From assembly GCA_947455285.1 (NCBI GenBank), contig CANGOK010000209.1:1-5765 (forward strand): DNA of 5,765 nt, given 5' to 3'. Shown here in pieces: positions 1-5,243 of this stretch (the stretch's first letter is position 1; the number at the start of each line of letters is the position of its first letter). The position numbers and the translations under genes are program-made. Below the pieces are notes generated by a model. That model was not told the origin of the DNA, made no database searches, and worked only from the letters and a program-made list of their open reading frames with translations. The DNA comes from Beijerinckiaceae bacterium. Its GTDB lineage: Bacteria; Pseudomonadota; Alphaproteobacteria; Rhizobiales; Beijerinckiaceae.

Positions 1-471
1 GATCGGGCGACCGATGGGCTGGTCGGGATAGGCTGCGTCGTTGAAGAGATCGAAGACGAGATCGTCGGGCGTATCATGCGCCTCGCCGATCTCCTGCGTG
101 ATGACGCCCTTCTCGCGCTCCAGCTCCGCAGGATCGAAGGCGCTGTCGGTGAGGATGTCCGAGAGGATGTCGAGGGCGAGGCCACTGTCCTGCGCCAGAA
201 GTCGCGCCTGATAGGATGTGTATTCGACGCTGGTTGCCGCGTTGAGGTCGCCGCCCGCGCTCTCGATCTCTTCGGCGATGGCGCGCGCATTGCGTCGGCG
301 CGTGCCCTTGAAGGCCATGTGTTCGAGCAGGTGGGAGATCCCATGCTCCTGCTCGCTCTCGTTGCGGGCGCCCGCGCCGAGCCAGATACCAAGCGACACC
401 GTTTCGATCTCGCGCATCGCATGGGTGACGATGCGCAGGCCCGATGGCAGGGTCGTGATTTCGACGCTCAT
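1..471 (-). CDS. M16 family zinc metallopeptidase (processing-peptidase-like), N-terminal part
   Basis: This is the first 157 residues of an M16 (pitrilysin/mitochondrial processing peptidase-like) protease; the rest lies beyond the left edge (family members are usually about 420 to 430 residues). The inverted zinc motif HxxEH is visible as H47-L-L-E50-H51, where H47 and H51 bind zinc and E50 is the catalytic base. E127 follows 76 residues after H51 and fits the third zinc ligand; E120, seven residues earlier, fits the second conserved glutamate of the beta-MPP type. The segment GGDLNAATSVEYTSY (73 to 87) is typical of the family. No signal peptide is seen. The ATG overlaps the thrC stop codon (ATGA), and GGAG at 476 to 479 sits 4 nt upstream, so translation is probably coupled to thrC. 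All catalytic residues present in the fragment are intact. The bacterial substrate is not evident from sequence. Confidence 0.93.
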   Translation of the reverse strand, partial: MSVEITTLPSGLRIVTHAMREIETVSLGIWLGAGARNESEQEHGISHLLEHMAFKGTRRRNARAIAEEIESAGGDLNAATSVEYTSYQARLLAQDSGLALDILSDILTDSAFDPAELEREKGVITQEIGEAHDTPDDLVFDLFNDAAYPDQPIGRPI

Positions 472-1883
472 CGCGCTCCGTTTCCTGCGGCACGCGCACG
501 GCCCTTCACAAAGGCCTCGATAGCGGCCTGATCGTTCGGCAGAACCGTGAAATGTTCCTTGCGATCGAGCAGACCTTCCATATGGGCGGGCAGGGGCGTA
601 CGTACGCCTGCGGCTGCAAAGACCGCATCGCCGAATTTTGCGGGATGGGCCGTGCCCAGCGCCACCATCGGCACATGCGGCGCCTTGGCGAGAGCCTTGC
701 GCGCGCCATGCACGGCGACGGCGGTATGCGGGTCCAGCAGATAGCCCGCTTCCTTGTAGACGCGGCCGATCTCCTTGGCGGTTCCAGTCTCGCCTGTGCG
801 CAGGGCGTCGAATTCATTGCGGATGCGCGCGAGCGGGCTAGGCGCAATTTCAAAGCGGCCGCCCTGCGAGAGCGCGCCCATGAGGCCGCGCACGACCGAA
901 GCGTCGCGGTCGCAGGCGTCGAAAAGAAGGCGCTCGAAATTCGACGACACCTGAATGTCCATCGAGGGAGAAGACGTCGCGTGCACGCCCTTCACCTCAT
1001 AGGCGCCGCTGTCGAGGGTGCGGGCGAGAATGTCGTTCTCATTGGTGGCGATGACGAGGCGATCGATCGGCAAGCCCATGCGCTTGGCGATGTAGCCCGC
1101 AAGAATGTCGCCGAAGTTGCCCGTGGGCACTGTGAAGGACACTTTGCGATGCGGACCGCCGAGCACGGCTGCGCTGGTGAAATAATAAACGGTCTGCGCC
1201 ACGACGCGGGCCCAGTTGATGGAGTTCACGCCCGACAGGCGCAGGCCGTCGCGGAATTCGTGATGATTGAACAGGCCCTTCAGGATCGCCTGGCAGTCAT
1301 CGAACGTGCCCTCGACGGCGATGGTGTGCACGTTGGGCGCATCGACCGTCGTCATCTGGCGGCGCTGCACGTCCGACACGCGCTGGTGCGGATACATGAT
1401 GAAGACATCGACCTGTTCGAGGCCGCGGAAGGCTTCGATGGCGGCGGCGCCCGTATCGCCCGAGGTCGCGCCAACGATGGTGGCGCGCTCACCGCGGGCC
1501 TTGAGCACATGATCCATCATGCGCCCCAACAGCTGCATCGCCACATCCTTGAAGGCGAGCGTGGGGCCGTGGAACAGCTCCAGCACAAAGAGGTTGTCGC
1601 CGATCTGCGCCAGCGGCGTCACAGCCGGATGGCGGAACGTGGCGTAGGCGGCTTCGAGCATGGCGGTGAAATCGGCGGACCCGATGTCGTCGCTCATGAA
1701 GGGGCTGATGACGTCCTTGGCCACTTGCGCATAGGGGCGCCCGGCGAAGCCCGCGATGGTTGCGGCGTCGAGGGACGGATAGCTCTCCGGCACATAGAGG
1801 CCGCCGTCGCGGGCGAGCCCGGCGAGGAGCGCTTCGGTGAAGGAGAGGGTGGGGGCTTCGCCACGGGTCGAATGATAGCGCAC
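468..1883 (-). CDS. thrC: Threonine synthase
   Basis: PLP-dependent enzyme (471 residues) that converts O-phosphohomoserine to threonine and phosphate, the last step of threonine synthesis, in the cytoplasm. The N-terminus (RYHSTRGEAPTLSF, then GLARDGGLYVPE) is the usual one for the long bacterial/fungal ThrC class. The PLP lysine is K112 in LAFKD, and the cofactor phosphate loop is GATSGDTG at 138 to 145. The segment SGVNSINWARVVAQTVYYF in the middle of the protein is also characteristic. The frame is open upstream to 2138, but family similarity begins at the GTG at 1883, which has AGGA at 1890 to 1893 with a 6-nt spacer, so I chose GTG. The length is normal for the family. The stop codon overlaps the ATG of the downstream M16 peptidase, indicating an operon. 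Upstream lies a divergently transcribed exporter. Confidence 0.96.
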   Translation of the reverse strand: MRYHSTRGEAPTLSFTEALLAGLARDGGLYVPESYPSLDAATIAGFAGRPYAQVAKDVISPFMSDDIGSADFTAMLEAAYATFRHPAVTPLAQIGDNLFVLELFHGPTLAFKDVAMQLLGRMMDHVLKARGERATIVGATSGDTGAAAIEAFRGLEQVDVFIMYPHQRVSDVQRRQMTTVDAPNVHTIAVEGTFDDCQAILKGLFNHHEFRDGLRLSGVNSINWARVVAQTVYYFTSAAVLGGPHRKVSFTVPTGNFGDILAGYIAKRMGLPIDRLVIATNENDILARTLDSGAYEVKGVHATSSPSMDIQVSSNFERLLFDACDRDASVVRGLMGALSQGGRFEIAPSPLARIRNEFDALRTGETGTAKEIGRVYKEAGYLLDPHTAVAVHGARKALAKAPHVPMVALGTAHPAKFGDAVFAAAGVRTPLPAHMEGLLDRKEHFTVLPNDQAAIEAFVKGRARAAGNGAR

Positions 1884-2010
1884 GCTGGATCCTGCTGGTG
1901 GATGCAATTGGGTGGGGTCTAGCACAAATCCGGCGCGCGCACAGAGTCTGCGAGATGGCGCCAGCCTCGCCCATGGTCTATGCAGGGACCGCTGAAGTTT
2001 GCGAGGACCC
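1884..2010. promoter_or_regulatory. Divergent intergenic region between thrC and the DMT exporter
   Basis: This 127-nt stretch separates two genes transcribed away from each other and must carry both promoters unless these lie inside the genes. For thrC the best candidate I can see on the minus strand is TAGACC (1916 to 1921), preceded by TG in an extended -10 arrangement, with a poor -35 (CTGTGC, 1939 to 1944) at a 17-nt spacing. For the plus-strand exporter I see no convincing pair of promoter boxes. No obvious T-box, riboswitch or threonine/isoleucine leader peptide is recognisable in front of thrC. Confidence 0.35.
1890..1893 (-). promoter_or_regulatory. Ribosome binding site supporting the GTG start of thrC
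   Basis: AGGA on the minus strand lies 6 nt before GTG 1883. It decides the thrC start, because the open frame continues about 255 nt further upstream without the family's conserved N-terminus. Confidence 0.55.
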
Positions 2011-2925
2011 ATGGCGGAAGAATCAGCGACGGCGCCCGATAAGGGCAAGGGATTGGCGGCCAGCGTCTGGCTCAAGACCCTGCCGGCGGTCTTCGTCTTC
2101 CTGTGGTCTACCGGCTTCGTGGCGGGCAAATACGGCATGCCTCATGCCGGGCCGTTCACTTTTCTGGCCCTCCGGTATCTTTTCGTCATTGTGCTGCTGA
2201 CCGGTGTGGCGCTGGCCATGGGCGCGCCCTGGCCCAAGCGCCGGGAAATCGGCCCCATCGCCCTTTCGGGCCTTTTCGTCCACGCAGGCTATCTTGGCGG
2301 GGTGTTTGCTGCGCTTTCGGTTGGCGTCGAGGCGGGGGTTATTTCGCTCGTCGCCGGGCTTCAGCCAGTGCTGACGGCGGCTCTGGCGGGGCCGCTGCTG
2401 GGCGAGATCGTCACGCGGCGCCAATGGGTCGGCCTCGTCATGGGCCTCGCCGGTGTGACGCTGGTGGTCTGGACCAAGCTGGGGCTGGGCCTTGGCACGC
2501 CGCTCGGCATGGGCTTCGCGATCTTCGCCATGATCTCCATCACCGCAGGCACCCTGCTGCAGAAGCGCTATGGCTCGGTCATGGATCTGCGCACGGGCTC
2601 GGTCATCCAGTTCGTGGCCTCCGCCATCGTCACGCTCCCCATCGCCATCTTCGTCGAAGGTTTTAGAGTCGAGTGGACAGTGGATTTCATGATGGCGCTG
2701 GCGTGGCTGTGCCTCGTCCTGTCGATCGGCGCCATCACGGCCATGTATGTGCTGATTCGACGGGGCGCCGCCTCGGAAGTCGCGAGCCTTTTCTTCCTCG
2801 TGCCCCCGACCACGGCGGTGATCGCCTGGTTGATGTTCCACGAAACGCTGGACACGCTGTCGCTCTGCGGCATGGCGCTGGTGGTCATGGCGGTGGCGCT
2901 GGTGACGTATAAGGGCAAACGCTAG
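2011..2925 (+). CDS. EamA/DMT-superfamily membrane transporter
   Basis: Inner-membrane protein of 304 residues with about ten hydrophobic helices, arranged as two EamA repeats (roughly residues 22 to 153 and 163 to 300). Repeat landmarks include WSTGFVAGKYG (32 to 42) with PFTFLALRY (48 to 56), the glutamate in LLGEIVTRRQW (E132) and its counterpart in FHETLDTLSL (E278). EamA proteins are usually exporters of amino acids, metabolites or drugs; the substrate cannot be read from the sequence. The ATG at 2011 has GAGG at 2003 to 2006 (4-nt spacer). A TTG at 1999 in the same frame would add four residues but lacks a good Shine-Dalgarno sequence. The gene runs opposite to the surrounding cox and thrC genes and is followed after 10 nt by a 57-residue gene. 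Proximity to thrC makes a threonine-related exporter conceivable, but this is only a guess. Confidence 0.92.
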   Translation: MAEESATAPDKGKGLAASVWLKTLPAVFVFLWSTGFVAGKYGMPHAGPFTFLALRYLFVIVLLTGVALAMGAPWPKRREIGPIALSGLFVHAGYLGGVFAALSVGVEAGVISLVAGLQPVLTAALAGPLLGEIVTRRQWVGLVMGLAGVTLVVWTKLGLGLGTPLGMGFAIFAMISITAGTLLQKRYGSVMDLRTGSVIQFVASAIVTLPIAIFVEGFRVEWTVDFMMALAWLCLVLSIGAITAMYVLIRRGAASEVASLFFLVPPTTAVIAWLMFHETLDTLSLCGMALVVMAVALVTYKGKR

Positions 2926-2932
2926 AGGAGGT
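2926..2932 (+). promoter_or_regulatory. Strong Shine-Dalgarno sequence for the 57-residue small protein
   Basis: AGGAGGT begins directly after the TAG of the exporter gene and ends 3 nt before ATG 2936. The spacer is short, but the match to the anti-Shine-Dalgarno sequence is close to perfect. It is the main evidence that the short frame behind it is translated. Confidence 0.7.
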
Positions 2933-2935
2933 CGC

Positions 2936-3109
2936 ATGACGGACGAGCCGAAGCGAAGTGATCCTTTTTTCACGCCGGAAATGACCCTCGAAGATCTGCG
3001 AAGAATTGTTGACGAGGCTCGCGCCGGTGGCGTGAGTAACCAGACTCTCGAAAATATTATCGCAGATGGCGATCGCGTAGCGAAGGCGCGGGACTTTTAT
3101 CGGGAATAG
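2936..3109 (+). CDS. Small hypothetical protein, 57 residues, possibly antitoxin-like
   Basis: I do not recognise this gene with certainty. It encodes 57 residues starting MTDEPKRSDPFF and ending RDFYRE. It is hydrophilic and charged, with no signal peptide, membrane segment or cysteine. Residues 17 to 30 (TLEDLRRIVDEARA) and about 38 to 53 look helical, joined by GGVSNQ. This layout faintly recalls the C-terminal tail of ParD-type antitoxins, but there is no DNA-binding N-terminal domain and no toxin gene beside it. Support for translation: an AGGAGGT Shine-Dalgarno, a position 10 nt after the exporter stop as second gene of a unit, and a frame that fills the gap exactly up to SURF1. GC content by my count is 93 of 174 bases (about 53%), lower than the neighbouring genes, and it uses AT-rich codons such as AAT ATT ATC. 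This suggests different ancestry or relaxed selection. Confidence 0.7.
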   Translation: MTDEPKRSDPFFTPEMTLEDLRRIVDEARAGGVSNQTLENIIADGDRVAKARDFYRE

Positions 3110-3859
3110 TCACCCCCTCCGCCGCCTCCATACGAAATACCCGAACACCGCGACGAGCGTGCCTGCCAGCCCAAACCATGTGCCTGCGTATGACAGGTGG
3201 TTGTTGGGTATGTCGACGACGGTGGCGCCGCCTGCGGGCGCTCCGGGCGGTGCGGCATGGGCGTCTTCATCTAGGGAGAAGGGGGCGGGGTTCGGCAGCC
3301 CCAGCGCCGCCGATATGGCGAGGGGATCACGCGTGTACCACTGGCCCTTCGCCGGGTCGTCCGTAGGGGTGAAGGAATTACGGTCCTCTGGCGCGCGCAG
3401 CAACCCGGTGAGGGTCACTTCCTGTCCGCGTTGCGGATCGGGCCTGCTTGACGGCTCCTTGTTCGCAAGGGGAATAAAGCCCCGGTTGACCAGCACGCTT
3501 GAGCCATCGGCGAGCAGCAGGGGCGACATGATCCAGTAACCCGGCTGCGCCGATCCTTGTCCGACCTTGCCAGCGCCCCGGAAGATCAGCGCCTCGCGCG
3601 TTGGATCGAGGCGGCCGGTGACGCTCACATGGACATAGTCATAGTCCAGCGGTTTCAGGCTCGGCCATGTGGCGGGCAAAGGCAGGGGGGCCGGCGGCGC
3701 GTTGCTCCGCGTGTCCATCTGCGCGATCAGCGCCTCCTTCCATTGCAGGCGCTCGACCTGCCAGAACCCCAGCGACATGAGGATGGCGAAGACGATCAGC
3801 GCAAAGACGCCGGCGATCCACGGAAAACCTTGAGTGAAAGGGGCGGCCTGATCCCTCAC
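3110..3859 (-). CDS. SURF1 family cytochrome oxidase assembly protein
   Basis: Inner-membrane assembly factor (249 residues) that helps insert haem a into subunit I of aa3-type cytochrome c oxidase. It shows the standard SURF1 plan: one helix near the N-terminus (about 13 to 32) followed by GFWQVERLQWK (31 to 41), a large periplasmic domain with GYWIMSPL (108 to 115) and VLVNRGFIP (123 to 130), then NNHLSYAGTWFGLA (219 to 232) entering the second helix (about 225 to 243) and an RRRRG tail on the cytoplasmic side. H221 beside the second helix is the likely equivalent of the histidine implicated in haem binding in Paracoccus Surf1. The start is GTG 3859, one nt after the DUF983 stop, with GGAG at 3867 to 3870 (7-nt spacer). 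Its stop codon abuts the stop of the convergent small gene. Sometimes called shy1 in bacteria. Confidence 0.95.
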   Translation of the reverse strand: MRDQAAPFTQGFPWIAGVFALIVFAILMSLGFWQVERLQWKEALIAQMDTRSNAPPAPLPLPATWPSLKPLDYDYVHVSVTGRLDPTREALIFRGAGKVGQGSAQPGYWIMSPLLLADGSSVLVNRGFIPLANKEPSSRPDPQRGQEVTLTGLLRAPEDRNSFTPTDDPAKGQWYTRDPLAISAALGLPNPAPFSLDEDAHAAPPGAPAGGATVVDIPNNHLSYAGTWFGLAGTLVAVFGYFVWRRRRG

Positions 3860-3860
3860 G

Positions 3861-4235
3861 TCACTTCTCCAACTGTCCCAGCCCCGCCTTGTTGCGATAT
3901 TGCAGGGCGAGGAGCACGCCCTTGAGCGGGCGCAACATGCCAAGGCAGACGATCAGGGTCAGTGGGAGGAAGATCGCAAGATGCACCCACATGGGCGGCT
4001 CATATTTCACCTCGACCACTAGCGCGGCGCCGACCACGATGAAGCCTGCGAGCAGCATGACCATGATGGCCGGGCCATCGCCGGAATCCGCGAAGCTGTA
4101 GTCAAGGCCGCACGCCTCGCAGCCGGGGGCGATTTCCACGAAACCCCTGAACAGCTTGCCACCGCCGCAGCGCGGACAACGGCCGAGGGTTCCCGTGACG
4201 TAAGGAGATGGCGGCGCATCGTTGGCGTGGCGCAT
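3861..4235 (-). CDS. DUF983 zinc-ribbon membrane protein
   Basis: Protein of 124 residues belonging to DUF983, a family commonly found next to coxC and SURF1 in alphaproteobacteria; no biochemical role is established that I know of. The N-terminal part has two cysteine pairs, C20-P-R-C23 and C39-E-A-C42, forming a probable zinc ribbon. Two hydrophobic helices follow (about 56 to 76 and 83 to 101), then RPLKG (102 to 106) and ALQY, typical of the family. The start ATG has GGAG at 4242 to 4245 with a 6-nt spacer. It is separated from coxC by a terminator-like hairpin and is coupled to SURF1, whose Shine-Dalgarno lies within its last codons. Context suggests a part in oxidase assembly, but that is inference. 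Confidence 0.92.
   Translation of the reverse strand: MRHANDAPPSPYVTGTLGRCPRCGGGKLFRGFVEIAPGCEACGLDYSFADSGDGPAIMVMLLAGFIVVGAALVVEVKYEPPMWVHLAIFLPLTLIVCLGMLRPLKGVLLALQYRNKAGLGQLEK
3867..3870 (-). promoter_or_regulatory. Ribosome binding site fixing the GTG start of SURF1
   Basis: GGAG on the minus strand inside the last codons of the DUF983 gene, 7 nt before GTG 3859. The open frame extends upstream to 3943, but that extension overlaps DUF983 and lacks family similarity, so this site decides the start. Confidence 0.6.
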
Positions 4236-4253
4236 ATCAGGCTCCGTGAAACG

Positions 4254-4282
4254 AAAAAGGGCGGCATGAAGCCGCCCTTCCT
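4254..4282 (-). terminator. Intrinsic terminator-like hairpin between coxC and DUF983
   Basis: Read on the minus strand: AAGGGCGGC, loop TTCAT, GCCGCCCTT, running directly into TTTCG. The arms are plus-strand 4257 to 4265 and 4271 to 4279, nine perfect pairs with six or more G-C; two G-U pairs and one A-U pair could extend it. The T-tract corresponds to plus-strand A's at 4254 to 4258. It lies 18 to 22 nt after the coxC stop and 19 nt before the DUF983 start, so it probably ends or attenuates transcription coming from ctaG-coxC. Confidence 0.82.
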
Positions 4283-4300
4283 TAACGCTGATCCGATGGT

Positions 4301-5167
4301 TCAGTGGCCGTGGGCGATATGCGCGCCCACGGAGGCCCAGACGTAGATGCAGGAGAAGAGGAACAGCCAGACCACGTCAACGAAGTGCCAGTACCAGGCC
4401 GCGAATTCGAAGCCCAGGTGATGGTTGGGCTTGAACTGGCCAGCCATGACGCGGAACAGGCAGACGAGCAGGAAGATCGTGCCGACGAGCACATGGAAGC
4501 CGTGGAAGCCGGTCGCCATGAAGAAGGTCGCGCCGTAGATCGATCCCTTGAACGCGAAGGGAGCGTGGCCGTATTCATAGACCTGCACGCAGGTGAAGAG
4601 CGCGCCGAGCAGGATGGTGAGGATGAGGCCCTTCTTCACGCCAGCGCGATCATCATGCAGCAGGGCGTGATGGGCCCAGGTGACGGTGGTGCCGGAGGTC
4701 AGCAAAAGCAGCGTGTTGAGAAGGGGCAGATGCCAGGGGTCGAGAACCTCGACGCCCTTGGGCGGCCAGATGCCGCCGGTGAACTCGACGCGCGAGACTT
4801 GAATTGCCTCGTTCGTGAAAAGGCTGGCGTCGAAGAAGGCCCAGAACCAGGCCACGAAGAACATCACTTCAGAAGCGATGAAGAGGATCATGCCGTAGCG
4901 ATGGCTGATCTGCACGACGCGGGTGTGGTCGCCGGTCTCAGCTTCATGGATGATGTCGCGCCACCAGGCGGCGGCCACATAGATCAGGCCGATGATGCCG
5001 GCGCCGAACACGAAGGAGCCAGCCTTCATGCCGCCGACGGCCATGCCCTTCATCCACATGATGAGGCCGACCGCCGACATGAAAGCGAAGATCGACGCGA
5101 CCAGCGGCCACGGGCTCGGATTGACGAGATGGTAGTCGTGGTTCGGTTTCGCGTGGCCGTCCGACAT
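4301..5167 (-). CDS. coxC: Cytochrome c oxidase subunit III
   Basis: Subunit III (also ctaE) of the aa3-type haem-copper cytochrome c oxidase, 288 residues, in the inner membrane. It carries no redox centre but stabilises the complex and the D-channel proton uptake. Seven helices are visible (about 18-38, 47-67, 88-111, 146-169, 180-203, 216-241, 253-278). Family marks: AAWWRDIIHE (66 to 75), RYGMILFIASEVMFF (90 to 104) with the conserved membrane glutamate E100, TGGIWPPKGVEVLDPW (130 to 145), GFHGFHVLVGTIFL (220 to 233) and WYWHFVDVVWLFLF (258 to 271). The length is normal for a seven-helix bacterial subunit III. ATG 5167 has AGGGA at 5174 to 5178 with a 6-nt spacer. It follows ctaG by 76 nt and is followed by a terminator-like hairpin before DUF983. 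Confidence 0.97.
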   Translation of the reverse strand: MSDGHAKPNHDYHLVNPSPWPLVASIFAFMSAVGLIMWMKGMAVGGMKAGSFVFGAGIIGLIYVAAAWWRDIIHEAETGDHTRVVQISHRYGMILFIASEVMFFVAWFWAFFDASLFTNEAIQVSRVEFTGGIWPPKGVEVLDPWHLPLLNTLLLLTSGTTVTWAHHALLHDDRAGVKKGLILTILLGALFTCVQVYEYGHAPFAFKGSIYGATFFMATGFHGFHVLVGTIFLLVCLFRVMAGQFKPNHHLGFEFAAWYWHFVDVVWLFLFSCIYVWASVGAHIAHGH

Positions 5168-5243
5168 TGTTTGTCCCTTTATCCCCTTCAGGCCGTCGCC
5201 GGCCGTTCGCTTCAGTCCTCGCCGCCGGTGAGGGCGACGTTGT
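5168..5243 (-). other. ctaG-coxC spacer with two GC-rich inverted repeats
   Basis: The 76-nt gap holds two small stem-loops. One has arms at 5220 to 5226 and 5233 to 5239 (seven pairs including one G-U when read as minus-strand RNA) with a six-base loop. The other has arms 5191 to 5195 and 5200 to 5204 (GGCCG/CGGCC) with a four-base loop. Neither is followed by a T-tract, so they are not standard intrinsic terminators. They may stabilise or process the mRNA between the two genes, or may simply reflect high GC. No promoter is evident. Confidence 0.35.

Noticed and set aside
74..499. Minus-strand frame of 141 codons overlapping the M16 peptidase
   Set aside because: It is another reading frame of the same stretch. 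The M16 frame has the zinc motif and conserved blocks, while this one is arginine-rich without family features.
552..1922. Long plus-strand open frame (456 codons) antisense to thrC
   Set aside because: It mirrors thrC almost entirely and its translation is rich in H, R, A and G with no recognisable domain. Long antisense frames are expected in high-GC genes.
2965..2970. Run of six T's early in the small gene as a possible slippage or frameshift site
   Set aside because: It encodes an ordinary Phe-Phe in frame, and shifting the frame gives no longer recognisable product. A short homopolymer alone is not evidence.
2023..2973. Minus-strand open frame (316 codons) antisense to the exporter
   Set aside because: Its composition is very rich in H, R, Q and D, the shadow of a hydrophobic membrane protein; there is no domain and no plausible start site.
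3140..3270. Pro/Ala/Gly-rich stretch of SURF1 as an unusual insertion
   Set aside because: SURF1 proteins commonly have a variable loop just before the conserved NNHL segment, and the total length of 249 residues is normal.
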